A stretch of DNA of 64,000 nt from Modestobacter sp. Leaf380 (GTDB lineage Bacteria; Actinomycetota; Actinomycetes; Mycobacteriales; Geodermatophilaceae), in assembly GCF_001424485.1 (NCBI RefSeq), contig NZ_LMQC01000020.1:1-64000 (forward strand). Direction: 5' to 3'. The notes under the pieces are model-generated. The model was not told the DNA's origin. It saw only the letters and a program-made list of their open reading frames with translations, and did not search any database. The position numbers were made by a program, and so were the translations under genes. Shown one piece after another: positions 52,140 to 61,287 of this stretch (position 1 is its first letter; each line of letters begins with the position of its first letter).

Positions 52140-53165
52140 GTGGAGCCACGGTCGAGCCGACCGGCCGTCATGGCCGACGTCGCCCAGCTCGCCGGGGTCT
52201 CCCACCAGACCGTCTCGCGGGTGCTCAACGACCACCCCTACGTCAAGGACGAGACCCGCGAGCGCGTGCTGGCCGCGATGGCCAAGCTGGGCTACCGGCG
52301 CAACCTGACGGCGCGGGCGCTGGCCCGCCGGCAGTCCGACACCATCGGCGTGATCGCCTTCGACACCACGCTGCACGGCCCGGCCAGCACGCTGTTCAGC
52401 CTGGAGCAGGCCGCCCGCGCGGCCGGCTACGAGGTGCACGTGGTCACCGTGCCCGACCCGGACCCGCAGGCCTTCGCCGACGCCGTCGACCGGTTGGTCG
52501 ACCAGTCGGTGTGCGGTGTGGTGGTCCTGGCCCCGCAGCGGGCCGCGGTCCAGGTGATGGCGGGGCTCCCGGCGGACCTGCCGGCCGTGGCGGTCGAGGG
52601 CGGGGCGGCACCGGGCGTGCCGTCGGTGGTGGTGGACCAGTTCGACGGCGCACTGCAGGCCACCCGTCACCTCATCGAGCTGGGCCACACCGAGATCGCG
52701 CACGTCCGCGGCCGGGAGGACTGGCTGGAGGCCAACGCCCGGGCCGACGGCTGGCGGCAGGCGGTCCTCGCGGCCGGGCTGACCGCGCGGGAGCCGCTGG
52801 CCGGGGACTGGAGCGCGCGGTCCGGGTACGACGCCGGGCTGCTGCTGCACGAGCGGTGGCCCGAGGTCACCGCGGTCTTCGTGGGGAACGACCACATGGC
52901 GCTGGGGTTGGTGCGGGCGCTGTCCGAGGCCGGGGTGGACGTGCCCGGCGACGTCAGCGTCGTGGGCTTCGACGACATCGCCGAGGCGGGGTACCTGCGG
53001 CCGCCGCTGACCACGGTGCACCAGGACTTCGCCGAGGTGGGACGGCGGTGCGTCGACGTCCTGGTCGAGCGGATCGACGCAGCCGAGCGGTGGTTCCAGG
53101 GTCAGCCGGTCGTGGTGCCCAGCCGGCTGGTGGTGCGGGCCTCGACCGGGCCCGTGCGGCGCTGA
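52140..53165 (+). CDS. LacI family transcriptional regulator
   Basis: About 341 residues from GTG 52140, with GGAGG 5 bases upstream; GTG 52020 is an alternative with a poor leader. The DNA-binding hinge reads VMADVAQLAGVSHQTVSRVL, then NDHPYVKDETRERVLAAMAK. The ligand domain is a PBP type I fold (SDTIGVIAFDTTLHGPAS, AVFVGNDHMALGLVRALSEA, VSVVGFDDIAEAGYLRPPLT). It is last in the sugar operon and is the obvious ligand for the two TGTGAGCGCTAACA operators. The inducer is probably the imported sugar. Confidence 0.95.
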   Translation: MEPRSSRPAVMADVAQLAGVSHQTVSRVLNDHPYVKDETRERVLAAMAKLGYRRNLTARALARRQSDTIGVIAFDTTLHGPASTLFSLEQAARAAGYEVHVVTVPDPDPQAFADAVDRLVDQSVCGVVVLAPQRAAVQVMAGLPADLPAVAVEGGAAPGVPSVVVDQFDGALQATRHLIELGHTEIAHVRGREDWLEANARADGWRQAVLAAGLTAREPLAGDWSARSGYDAGLLLHERWPEVTAVFVGNDHMALGLVRALSEAGVDVPGDVSVVGFDDIAEAGYLRPPLTTVHQDFAEVGRRCVDVLVERIDAAERWFQGQPVVVPSRLVVRASTGPVRR

Positions 53166-53168
53166 ACC

Positions 53169-53396
53169 TCAGCTCAGGAGTGCGCTGACCGCGACGGCCA
53201 GCCCGGCGGCCGTGCAGGCCAGTCCGGCCGGCAGCAGGGCCATCCGGCGCAGCGCGGCCCGGCCGTCCGGTGGGCCGCCGGCCTTCATCGCCGGGCGGAC
53301 GACCCGGAGGAAGACCGCGAGCAGCACCGCGCCGGCACCCAGCAACGCCACCGCGAGGGCCCAGCGCACCAGGGTCGTGTCCACGCCGCTGATCAT
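53169..53396 (-). CDS. Small two-helix membrane protein, unknown
   Basis: 75 residues from ATG 53396. Two hydrophobic segments (WALAVALLGAGAVLLAVFLR and LLPAGLACTAAGLAVAVSAL) flank a short basic loop (PPDGRAALRRMA). Convergent with the LacI gene three bases away. No family recognised; codon use is normal. Confidence 0.65.
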   Translation of the reverse strand: MISGVDTTLVRWALAVALLGAGAVLLAVFLRVVRPAMKAGGPPDGRAALRRMALLPAGLACTAAGLAVAVSALLS

Positions 53397-53420
53397 GGCG
53401 CACCCGCGGGCGCGGTGGGG

Positions 53421-54665
53421 TCACCGGTGCAGCGGCGTCCGCCCCGGTCCCAGGTCGGCGTCCTCGGCGGCCCGACGGCCGGCGTGCCAGCCCGCGGCGT
53501 CCACCGTCCGGCCCGGCCGGGTGCGCAGCCGCGGGAAGAGCTCCTGCACGGTCGCGGCGACCGCCTCGTCGCGGCGGGCGAGCACCGGGACCAGGGCGCT
53601 GCCGTGCGCACCGGCCGCCTCGGCGGTGGCCTGCTCCCGCGCCTGGACGAGCCGTTCGCCCACCCGGGTGGCGTAGGAGTAGAGGAAGCCGCGGCGGAAG
53701 ACCGCCGTGCGGGCACCCGCGCCGCCGGAGGTGGCGGCGGCCAGGGCGCGGGTGGCCTGCAGCAGCAGCGAGGTGAACAGCAGCTCCACCAGCTCCAGGT
53801 CGGTCGGGAGCCCGACGACCGTGGCGATGCCCAGCTCGGTCAGCAGCACCACCCGGCAGCCGTTCGCCGTGGCGACGGCCTGGAGCAGGTGGGCCTTGGG
53901 TTCGGCGTAGGGGTCGTCCAGGTGCAGTCGTCGGGCCAGCACGTCCGCGCCCAGGTCGACCGTCCCGCGGTCGGCGAGCACCGCGGCATCGATGGCGTGC
54001 CGGCTCATCAGCTGCTGGGCCTTCGCGGTCAGCGCGTCGGCCTCCTCCGGGAACTCGGTGCGCTCGGCCTTGGCCAGCAGCCCGCGCACCCGGCCCAGCA
54101 CCTTCTGGTCCACGGGACCGCCGCGGGCCGGGCCGCGGGCCGCCCGGTGCTCGGGCCAGGCGGACGGCCCGGGCAGCAGCTGCTCGAGCCGGGGGAGCGT
54201 GGGCAGCAGCGCCAGCACCCGGACGACGTCCCGCCACGCGGTGGCCGCGTCGACCTCGGTGGTGGCCCGCCAGCCGCTGAGCCCGGACGCCGTCCCGAGG
54301 CCGGGGAGCTGGTCGGCCCAGGCCAGCGGTGCCCGGTCGGCCGCCCGGGTGGTGGCAGCGTCGGTGACCAGCACCGCGGCGGCCAACCGCCCGGCCCGCC
54401 GGTTGACCCGGCGACCGGTGACGTGCACGACGTCGGCGGGCTGCCAGCCCCGGTCGTGCAGGTCGGACACCGCCCGGACCAGGGCGTCCTGCACGTCGGG
54501 GGAGTCGACCCCGGGCACCCGCCGGGCCAGCTCGGCGGTCACCGGGTCGAGTGCCTCCGCGGGGAGGTCGGCCTCCCGTACCGCGTCGGCCGCGGCCAGC
54601 ACCAGCGCCAGGACCGGGTCGTCGTCGGGCCGCCGGGCGCGGCCGGTCCGCCAGGGGGTGCGCAT
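53421..54665 (-). CDS. DUF2786 domain-containing protein
   Basis: A 414-residue protein from ATG 54665. The DUF2786 region, VLGRVRGLLAKAERTEFPEE and ADALTAKAQQLMSRHAID, lies at about residues 195-240 and is followed by a domain with LLQAVATANGCRVVLL and FLYSYATRVGERLVQAREQA. The family is common in actinobacteria and phages and has no proven role. The N-terminal 190 residues are unassigned. It is followed at 24 bases by a small membrane gene that may share the transcript. Confidence 0.85.
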   Translation of the reverse strand: MRTPWRTGRARRPDDDPVLALVLAAADAVREADLPAEALDPVTAELARRVPGVDSPDVQDALVRAVSDLHDRGWQPADVVHVTGRRVNRRAGRLAAAVLVTDAATTRAADRAPLAWADQLPGLGTASGLSGWRATTEVDAATAWRDVVRVLALLPTLPRLEQLLPGPSAWPEHRAARGPARGGPVDQKVLGRVRGLLAKAERTEFPEEADALTAKAQQLMSRHAIDAAVLADRGTVDLGADVLARRLHLDDPYAEPKAHLLQAVATANGCRVVLLTELGIATVVGLPTDLELVELLFTSLLLQATRALAAATSGGAGARTAVFRRGFLYSYATRVGERLVQAREQATAEAAGAHGSALVPVLARRDEAVAATVQELFPRLRTRPGRTVDAAGWHAGRRAAEDADLGPGRTPLHR

Positions 54666-54830
54666 GCCCCGAGCCTGCCCCACCCCGGCGTCGGCACGGC
54701 CCCCGCGGGTGGGGCCGGTGGACGGCACCCCCCGGTGTGGACGACGGCCGGCACCGCCGTCCCCTCCTGTGCCGGCCCGGACCGTCGGACCCCGGCGCTA
54801 CCGTGCCGCCCACCTGACCCGGGAGGCCCG

Positions 54831-55910
54831 ATGGACGTCGACGTGCGGACCCTGCTGCGGATGCGGCTGGCCGCCCAGGGGCTGACCCGCCCGCTGGGGA
54901 CGTCGGTCGTCGACGTCGTCCGCGGGGCGTTCGCGCTGCAGGGCCAGGACCTCCGGCAGGTCGAGTGGGCGATCGGCTCCCGGCTGGCCGGCAGCAGCGT
55001 CGAGGACGTCTGGGCCGCCTTCGACTCCGGCGAGGTGGTCCGGGCGTGGCCGATGCGCGGCACGCTGTTCGCCCTCGCCCCGGCCGACCTGCGGCTGCTG
55101 CTGTCGCTGACCGGTGCGCGGCAGGTCGCCCAGACGGCCGGCCGGCACCGGCAGCTGGGACTGACCGAGGCCGACGTCGCACGGGCCGGCGCCGTCGCCC
55201 GCGCCGAGCTGACCGGGGGTGGGGTGCTCTCCCGGCCGGAGTTGCTGGCGGCCTTCACCGCGGCCGGGCTGGACGTCTCCGGTCAGCGCGGGCCGCACCT
55301 GTACGGCCGGCTGGCCCACGAGGGGCTGCTCTGCCTGGGCCCCCGGCACGGAGGTGCGGCGGGCGGTCCGGCGCAGGGCTTCGTGCTGCTGGACGAGTGG
55401 GCTCCGGGGGAGTCCCCGACCGACCGCGGGAGCGCCGTGGCCGAGGTGGTCCGCCGCTACCTGGCCGGACACGGGCCGGCCAGCGACCGCGACCTCGCCT
55501 GGTGGACCAAGCTGACGCTCACCGAGGTCCGCGCCGGGCTGGCCGCGGTGCGCGACGAGCTGACCGAGGTGCGGTGCGGGGACGGGGTGCACTGGACCCT
55601 CGGTGACCCGCCCCCGGCCGAGCCCTGCGGGGTGCTGGCGCTGGCCGGCTACGACGAGCTGCTGCTGGGCTACACCGACCGCTCGCACGGGTTGGCCCCT
55701 GAGCACGCCGACCGGGTGGTGCCCGGCCAGAACGGCGTGTTCTCCCCCCTCGTCGTCGATGACGGCCAGGTGGTGGGGACCTGGCGCCGGGTCGTCACCC
55801 GGGGGCGCGCGGCCGTCGACGTCACCCCCTTCGTCGACGTGCCCGACGAGGTGGCGGCCCGGTACGAGGCGGCCGCGGCCGCGGTGCTCGTCTTCCGCGG
55901 CGACGCCTGA
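54831..55910 (+). CDS. Winged-helix DNA-binding protein, AlkZ-like DNA glycosylase family
   Basis: A 359-residue protein of the HTH_42/AlkZ family from ATG 54831. The likely catalytic Gln-x-Gln motif is in AFALQGQDLRQVEWAI near residue 45. GEVVRAWPMRGTLFALAPAD and the C-terminal VVPGQNGVFSPLVVDDGQVV with TWRR are further family marks. AlkZ from Streptomyces unhooks azinomycin interstrand crosslinks; other members repair alkylated bases. There is no toxin gene cluster here, so a general repair role is more likely. Convergent with purT, with no spacer. Confidence 0.88.
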   Translation: MDVDVRTLLRMRLAAQGLTRPLGTSVVDVVRGAFALQGQDLRQVEWAIGSRLAGSSVEDVWAAFDSGEVVRAWPMRGTLFALAPADLRLLLSLTGARQVAQTAGRHRQLGLTEADVARAGAVARAELTGGGVLSRPELLAAFTAAGLDVSGQRGPHLYGRLAHEGLLCLGPRHGGAAGGPAQGFVLLDEWAPGESPTDRGSAVAEVVRRYLAGHGPASDRDLAWWTKLTLTEVRAGLAAVRDELTEVRCGDGVHWTLGDPPPAEPCGVLALAGYDELLLGYTDRSHGLAPEHADRVVPGQNGVFSPLVVDDGQVVGTWRRVVTRGRAAVDVTPFVDVPDEVAARYEAAAAAVLVFRGDA

Positions 55911-57101
55911 TCAGGCGCGCGGGCGGATCTTCCCGGCGGCGTCGCGGGCGGTGGCCCGGGCGGTGTCGACGTCTTCGTCGCGGGCCAGGGCCACGCCCAT
56001 CCGGCGACGGGTGAAGCTCTCGGGCTTCCCGAAGAGGCGGATGTCGACCCCGGGGACGGCGAGGGCCTCATCGACGCCGTCGAAGACGATGCCGGTGGCC
56101 TCCACCCCGCCGTAGACGACGGCCGAGGCGCCGGCATTGCGCAGCGAGGTGTCCACCGGCAGGCCGAGCAGGGCGCGGGCGTGCAGCTCGAACTCGTTCT
56201 GCCACTGGGTGGACATGGTGACCATGCCGGTGTCGTGGGGCCGCGGGCTGACCTCGGAGAACCACACGTCGTCGCCGCGGACGAACAGCTCGACGCCGAA
56301 CAGGCCCAGCCCGCCCAGGTCGTCGGTGACCGCGGCCGCGATGGCCTGCGCCCGCTCCAGGGCGAGCTCGGACATCGGCTGGGGCTGCCAGCTCTCGACG
56401 TAGTCACCGGCCTCCTGGCGGTGGCCGATCGGCGCGCAGAAGTCGGTCACCGGCTGCCCGTCGCGCAGCGAGCGGACGGTCAGCAGGGTGATCTCGTAGT
56501 CGAAGTCGACGAGGCCCTCCACGATCACCCGGGTGCCGGCGACCCGGCTGCCGGCCATCGCGTGCTCCCAGGCACCGGCGACGTCGTCCGCGGTGCGCAG
56601 GGTGCTCTGCCCCTTCCCGGAGGAGGACATCACCGGCTTGACCACGCACGGGAACCCGACGGCGGTGGCACCGGCCTGCAGCTCCTCGAGGGAGTCGCAG
56701 AACCGGTAGTCACTGGTCGGCAGGCCCAGGGTCTCGGCGGCGAGGCGGCGGATGCCCTCCCGGTCCATGGTCAGCCGGGCCGCGCGGGCGGTCGGCACCA
56801 CCCGGACGCCCTCGGCCTCCAGCTCCACCAGCGTCGGGGTCGCGATCGCCTCGATCTCGGGGACGACGACGTCGGGTCGCTCCGCCTCGACGAGTGCGCG
56901 CAGCTGCGCCGGGTCGCTCATGGTGATGGTGCGCTGGTGGTGGGCGACCTGGTGGCCGGGCGCGTCGTCGTAGCGGTCCACCGCGATGGTCTCCACGCCC
57001 AGGCGCTGCAGCGCGATCAGCACCTCCTTGGCCAGCTCACCGCTGCCCAGCAGCATCACGCGGGTCGCGGACGGGGAGAGCGGCGTGCCCAGGGAGACCA
57101 T
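55911..57101 (-). CDS. purT: Formate-dependent phosphoribosylglycinamide formyltransferase (GAR transformylase 2)
   Basis: A 396-residue ATP-grasp enzyme of normal PurT length. The N-terminal preATP-grasp domain reads [20 protein letters not shown] with [13 protein letters not shown]. The ATP-grasp core has [20 protein letters not shown] (P-loop-like Gly-rich stretch) and [20 protein letters not shown] with DTGMVT. It converts GAR to FGAR using formate and ATP in purine synthesis, an alternative to PurN. Stand-alone gene with the convergent AlkZ-like gene immediately downstream. Confidence 0.97.
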   Translation of the reverse strand: MVSLGTPLSPSATRVMLLGSGELAKEVLIALQRLGVETIAVDRYDDAPGHQVAHHQRTITMSDPAQLRALVEAERPDVVVPEIEAIATPTLVELEAEGVRVVPTARAARLTMDREGIRRLAAETLGLPTSDYRFCDSLEELQAGATAVGFPCVVKPVMSSSGKGQSTLRTADDVAGAWEHAMAGSRVAGTRVIVEGLVDFDYEITLLTVRSLRDGQPVTDFCAPIGHRQEAGDYVESWQPQPMSELALERAQAIAAAVTDDLGGLGLFGVELFVRGDDVWFSEVSPRPHDTGMVTMSTQWQNEFELHARALLGLPVDTSLRNAGASAVVYGGVEATGIVFDGVDEALAVPGVDIRLFGKPESFTRRRMGVALARDEDVDTARATARDAAGKIRPRA

Positions 57102-57156
57102 GCGTGGAGGCTAAACGGCCTCGCCGGCAGGCGCGGAGGCCCCTACGGTCGCGCAG

Positions 57157-57669
57157 GTGACCGGACGCTGGGGACCAGGGGGCCCACCCGAGGAGGCGTA
57201 CAGCCGGGTGACCGACGCCGGGCGGTACGCACCGGTGGGCACTCACGCCCGGGATCTGGTGGAGGGGCTGCTCGCCCGCCACGACGTCCGGTCCGAGCCG
57301 GCGCCCGCCATCGGGCCCGGGGAGACGGCCGCGGTCAGGCTCGTCCCGGGGCACCCGGGTGCGGCCGAGCTGGTGGTGGTGTGGACCGACTTCCCCGGGG
57401 TCCGGGTGCGGGCCGGTCGCTACTTGGAGGAGTCCTTCCCCAGCTGCGGCTGCGACGCCTGCGACGAGGACCCGGTCGACCTGGCCGAGGACCTGGAGAC
57501 CCTGGTGGCCTCGACGGTCGACGGTGACCTGGTCGAGGAGGTCACCGGCGGGTGGCGAGGCGGCTTGGTGCGCGTCGCGTGGGCGGGCCGGAGCCAGGGT
57601 CAGCAGACCGGGCGGTCCACTCCCCGCGGTCGGACGGCGTGGGCGGCGTGGCCGGCGCGCACCGGGTGA
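57157..57669 (+). CDS. DUF6226 family protein
   Basis: A 170-residue cytoplasmic protein from GTG 57157. The opening PPEEAYSRVTDAGRYAPV, the central PGVRVRAGRYLEESFPSCGC and following DACDED match the pattern recalled for DUF6226. The C-x-C-x2-C arrangement in the latter might bind metal. The last 30 residues are Arg/Thr-rich. No function known; divergent from purT. Confidence 0.75.
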   Translation: MTGRWGPGGPPEEAYSRVTDAGRYAPVGTHARDLVEGLLARHDVRSEPAPAIGPGETAAVRLVPGHPGAAELVVVWTDFPGVRVRAGRYLEESFPSCGCDACDEDPVDLAEDLETLVASTVDGDLVEEVTGGWRGGLVRVAWAGRSQGQQTGRSTPRGRTAWAAWPARTG

Positions 57670-57679
57670 GGCCGGCGGG

Positions 57680-58318
57680 TCAGTCGACCTCGGCGCGCAG
57701 CACCGTGCCCTCCAGCGACAACCACACCCGCGAGCTCGACGGGCTGTAGCGCTCGGAGACCGTCACGAGCACGTCGCCGTAGGCGGGGAAGGGCCGTTCC
57801 ACGACCAGCTGAAGGAAGTCGACGTCCTCGGCGTCCTGGCGCAGCGCCCGGTTGCCCGTGGTGAGCAGGTCGGTCAGCACAGCACCGGTGACCCCGTCGA
57901 GGGCGAACTCCGCCTCCGGCGGCGGTGCCGAGGCCAGCGTGTCGGAGTCGCCGTCGCCGGGGGAGTCGAAGGCGTACTCGTGGTACCGGGTCCAGACCTG
58001 GCTGGTCGGGTCGAAGAGCACGACCGAGACCTCGCCGTCGTCCACCGAGACCTGGGTCGCACGGCTGCTGCCGGCCTGGGCGACGGCGGCGTCGAGCGCG
58101 GTCTGCAGGCGGTCGGGCTCGGTGAAGGGGACGTCCTCGGTGGAGCGGTCCGCTGCCTCGTCGGACCCCTGGGAGGCGAGCGCGGGCGCCAGGCCGGCCT
58201 TCTCCGCGACCACCGCGCCGAGGCACAGCAGGAGGCCCACGACCAGGCCCACGGCACGCCCACCGGGCCCGGACCGGCCGCCGGCGGGCGCGGTGGCCGA
58301 GGGGATCGGCGGGGTCAC
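57680..58318 (-). CDS. Membrane-anchored protein, unknown function
   Basis: About 212 residues from GTG 58318. One N-terminal membrane helix (RAVGLVVGLLLCLGAVVA) and a mostly beta exported domain containing VSVDDGEVSVVLFDPTSQVW and RVWLSLEGTVLRAEVD. The start overlaps the stop of the preceding gene (58315-58983), whose product has a similar layout, so the two probably work together. No family recognised. Confidence 0.7.
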   Translation of the reverse strand: MTPPIPSATAPAGGRSGPGGRAVGLVVGLLLCLGAVVAEKAGLAPALASQGSDEAADRSTEDVPFTEPDRLQTALDAAVAQAGSSRATQVSVDDGEVSVVLFDPTSQVWTRYHEYAFDSPGDGDSDTLASAPPPEAEFALDGVTGAVLTDLLTTGNRALRQDAEDVDFLQLVVERPFPAYGDVLVTVSERYSPSSSRVWLSLEGTVLRAEVD

Positions 58319-58983
58319 AGCGCGTCCTGCTGGACGTAGAGGAGGTCCCCGGACGCCGTGGCCCAGAGCACGTCGCCCCAGTCGCCCTGCACCCGGAGGG
58401 TGACCTCGTCGCGCAACCCCGTGGGCACGTCCACGACCGTCACCAGGTCCTGGTCCCCACCCCAGGTGTCGGGGTGCTGCAGGCGGGCCCGGTCGAGGAC
58501 CCGGGACAACGCGTGGGGACCGACGTCCCGGGGGGAGAAGCGGACGGGCGGGAACGGGCCGCTCGCCGGGTCCGCCGCGGCGGGCTCGACGCGGGCGGTG
58601 AACCCGCCCGGCGCGGACGGGTCCGCGCGCACCGTGATGGTCGTCAGCACCGTCGGACCGGCCACGGTCAGCTCGACCTCGTCGTCGGTCACCTCGATGC
58701 GTTCCAGCGTCGTCACACCGTGCTGCCGCGTCGCCCACTCCAGGGCGTCCCCCAGGACCCGGCCGGAGGAGAAGCCGGGGGTGCCGGGGGGCCGGGCGGG
58801 TGTCCGTCCGCGGCCCGGTCGGGTGCCCGGTCGCGGGCGCTGCGGGGAGCGCAGGGCGAGGAGCCCGGACACGGTGAGCAGGACGAACGCGGACAGGGCC
58901 GAGTACGGACGGGCGACGTCGGCCGCGAAGGCACCCACGGACCCCAGCCCCAGCCCCAGGACGAGACCCCTCACGAACCGCAC
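58315..58983 (-). CDS. Membrane-anchored protein, unknown function
   Basis: About 222 residues from GTG 58983, with GGAGG 4 bases upstream; 58998 is another in-frame start. Two short hydrophobic segments (LVLGLGLGSVGAFAADVA and ALSAFVLLTVSGLLAL), a Pro/Arg/Gly-rich linker, then an alpha/beta domain ending VTLRVQGDWGDVLWATASGD. First gene of a coupled pair with 57680-58318. The shared end pattern of beta strands suggests related folds. Function unknown. Confidence 0.7.
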   Translation of the reverse strand: MRFVRGLVLGLGLGSVGAFAADVARPYSALSAFVLLTVSGLLALRSPQRPRPGTRPGRGRTPARPPGTPGFSSGRVLGDALEWATRQHGVTTLERIEVTDDEVELTVAGPTVLTTITVRADPSAPGGFTARVEPAAADPASGPFPPVRFSPRDVGPHALSRVLDRARLQHPDTWGGDQDLVTVVDVPTGLRDEVTLRVQGDWGDVLWATASGDLLYVQQDAL

Positions 58984-59150
58984 GTGACCTCCGGGCAACG
59001 GTGGGTGGTGACGGCGACACCAGTGAGGCAGGGCCCTCCGACGGTCGGCCGGTCGACGGTGACGACGCCCACCGCCCCGGAGTGGCTACCGGCGGGTGAC
59101 CGGCGGACCATCGACGGGTAGACGCCGTCGTCACGAGGAGAACCCACCAC

Positions 59151-60329
59151 ATGACCGCCGACCTGCTGACCGGGGACTTCTTCGGGTACGAGACCCTGCT
59201 GTCCGACGAGGAGCGCAAGGAGCTGCAGTCGCTCCGGGAGTTCCTGGACGAGAAGGTGCGCCCGCGGGTGAACGCCGCCTGGGCCGCCGCCGAGTTCCCG
59301 ATGGACCTGATCCCCGAGTTCGCCTCGATCGACGTGGTGGGGCGCGCCTACGAGTGGGACGGCCGGGTGCCGGCGTCCAAGCTCTACGGCGGGTTCCAGG
59401 CACTGGAGCTGTCCCGCGTCGACCCCTCGATCGCCACCTTCCTGGGCGTGCACAACGGCCTGGCGATGGGCTCGATCATGATCCTGGGCTCGGAGGAGCA
59501 GCGGCAGCGCTGGATCCCGGAGATGATGTCGATGGACAAGATCGGCGCCTTCGCCCTCACCGAGCCCGAGGGCGGTTCCGACGTCGCCCGCGGCCTGCGC
59601 ACCACCGCCCGCCGGGACGGTGACTCCTGGGTGCTCAACGGCGCCAAGCGCTGGATCGGCAACGGCACCTTCGCCGACCACGTCGTCGTCTTCGCCCGGG
59701 ACGAGGCCGACGACGCGGTGAAGACCTTCGTCGTGGACAAGGGCACCCCGGGCTTCACCGCCACCAAGATCGAGGACAAGTTCGCGCTGCGGACCGTGCA
59801 GAACGCCGACATCACCTTCGTCGACTGCCGCATCCCCGCCGACCACAAGCTCGAGGGCGGCAACACCTTCAAGGACGTCAACAAGGTCCTCAAGGTGACC
59901 CGCGGCGGGGTGGCCTGGTCCGGTGTCGGCTGCCAGATGGGCGCCTACGAGTACGCGGTGGCCTACGCCAAGGAGCGCGAGCAGTTCGGCAAGCCGATCG
60001 GCAGCTACCAGCTGATCCAGGACCTGCTGGCCAAGATGCTCGGCAACGTCACCGCCTCGCTGGGCATGGTCGTGCGGATCGCCCAGCTGCAGGAGACCGA
60101 CGACCTGCGCGACGACCAGGCCGCGCTGGCCAAGGCCTACGTCACCGCCCGCGGGCGGGAGACCGTGGCGATGGCCCGCGAGCTGTTCGGGGGCAACGGG
60201 ATCGTGCTGGAGAACAACGTCATCCGGTACTTCAACGACGCCGAGGCGCTGTACTCCTACGAGGGCACCCGGGAGATGAACACCCTCATCGTGGGCCGCT
60301 CGGTCACCGGGATGAGCGCCTTCGTCTGA
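59151..60329 (+). CDS. Acyl-CoA dehydrogenase family protein (glutaryl-CoA dehydrogenase-like)
   Basis: A 392-residue flavoenzyme of full length. Motifs: GAFALTEPEGGSDVARGLRT (substrate and flavin), GDSWVLNGAKRWIGNGTFAD, REQFGKPIGSYQLIQDLLAK (FAD Arg) and LYSYEGTREMNTLIVGRSVT with the catalytic Glu in YEGT. The general look and the ARELFGGNGIVLENNVIRYF segment are near glutaryl-CoA dehydrogenases, but decarboxylation cannot be confirmed. Stand-alone and followed by a large hairpin. Confidence 0.92.
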   Translation: MTADLLTGDFFGYETLLSDEERKELQSLREFLDEKVRPRVNAAWAAAEFPMDLIPEFASIDVVGRAYEWDGRVPASKLYGGFQALELSRVDPSIATFLGVHNGLAMGSIMILGSEEQRQRWIPEMMSMDKIGAFALTEPEGGSDVARGLRTTARRDGDSWVLNGAKRWIGNGTFADHVVVFARDEADDAVKTFVVDKGTPGFTATKIEDKFALRTVQNADITFVDCRIPADHKLEGGNTFKDVNKVLKVTRGGVAWSGVGCQMGAYEYAVAYAKEREQFGKPIGSYQLIQDLLAKMLGNVTASLGMVVRIAQLQETDDLRDDQAALAKAYVTARGRETVAMARELFGGNGIVLENNVIRYFNDAEALYSYEGTREMNTLIVGRSVTGMSAFV

Positions 60330-60342
60330 GGCTGCAGCGCTG

Positions 60343-60384
60343 GTGGAGTGACAGGGACGCGGGATCCGCGCCCTGCCACTCCAC
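60343..60384 (+). terminator. Terminator after the acyl-CoA dehydrogenase
   Basis: A long imperfect stem: GTGGAGTG, CAGGG and CGCGG pair in order with CCGCG, CCCTG and CACTCCAC, with single-base mismatches between blocks. Confidence 0.5.
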
Positions 60385-60398
60385 CCGCGGGGCGTACA

Positions 60399-60414
60399 GT
60401 TAGGTGACCCTAAC
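60399..60414. promoter_or_regulatory. IdeR/DmdR-type iron box
   Basis: GTTAGGTGACCCTAAC has perfect inverted arms GTTAGG and CCTAAC, as in the TTAGGTTAGGCTAACCTAA iron-box consensus. It lies 23 bases before the siderophore-interacting protein gene, in the promoter position, so iron-loaded IdeR/DmdR should repress that gene. Confidence 0.7.
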
Positions 60415-60436
60415 CAGTACGACCGTGGAGGACCGC

Positions 60437-61264
60437 GTGACACAGGCACCGCGCAAGCGCCGGGTGACCCGGGTGGGCACCGTCGTCCGCACCGAGCGGG
60501 TGACCCCGCACCTGGTCCGTGTCGTCCTCGGCGGGGAGTCGCTGGCCGGCTTCGGCGCCGGCGACTTCACCGACCACTACGTCAAGCTGCAGCTCCCACC
60601 GGCCGGGGCGCCCTACGCCGCGCCCTTCGACGTCGACGCCGTCCAGGCCGAGCAGCCGCGCGAGCTGTGGCCGGTCAGCCGCACGTACACCGTGCGCGCC
60701 TGGGACGCCGAGGCCACCGAGCTCACCATCGACTTCGTCACCCACGGGGACGACGGCGTCGCCGGCCCCTGGGCCGCGGCCGCGCAGCCCGGCGACCTGC
60801 TGCAGTTCGCCGGGCCCGGCGGCGCCTACGCCCCCGCCCCGGACGCCGCCTGGCACCTGCTGGCCGGCGACGACTCCGCGCTGCCCGCGATCGCCGCGGC
60901 GCTGCCCCGGCTGCCGGACGGCGTCCCGGCGCAGGTGTTCGTCGAGGTCGAGGGCCCGGCCGACGAGCAGGACCTGCCCGGCGTCACCTGGGTGTACCGC
61001 GGTTCGCAGCCGGTCGGTGCCGCCCTCACGGCGGCGGTGCTGGCCGCGGACCGTCCCGAGGGCACCCCGCACGCCTTCGTGCACGGGGAGGCCGGGTTCG
61101 TCCGCGAGCTGCGCCGGTTCCTGCGGGCCGAGCTGGACCTGCCGCGCGAGCTGATGAGCGTGTCGGGCTACTGGCGGCTGGGCCGCACCGAGGACCGGTG
61201 GCAGGCCGAGAAGCCCGAGTGGAACGCCGCCGTCGAGGCCGACGAGGCCGCGCTCACCGTCTGA
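60437..61264 (+). CDS. Siderophore-interacting protein (ferric-siderophore reductase, SIP family)
   Basis: A 275-residue flavoprotein from GTG 60437 with GGAGG upstream. The FAD-binding barrel shows PHLVRVVLGGESLAGF, then LWPVSRTYTVRAWDAEATEL (R-x-Y-T-x-R) and GPGGAYAPAPDAAWHLLAGD with DSALPAIAAAL. The C-terminal NAD(P)H domain ends SVSGYWRLGRTEDRW, typical of SIPs. It reduces ferric siderophores inside the cell to release iron. The iron box at 60399-60414 fits this role. Single gene. Confidence 0.95.
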   Translation: MTQAPRKRRVTRVGTVVRTERVTPHLVRVVLGGESLAGFGAGDFTDHYVKLQLPPAGAPYAAPFDVDAVQAEQPRELWPVSRTYTVRAWDAEATELTIDFVTHGDDGVAGPWAAAAQPGDLLQFAGPGGAYAPAPDAAWHLLAGDDSALPAIAAALPRLPDGVPAQVFVEVEGPADEQDLPGVTWVYRGSQPVGAALTAAVLAADRPEGTPHAFVHGEAGFVRELRRFLRAELDLPRELMSVSGYWRLGRTEDRWQAEKPEWNAAVEADEAALTV

Positions 61265-61287
61265 GACGGCGGGCGCGGCCCCGTGGG

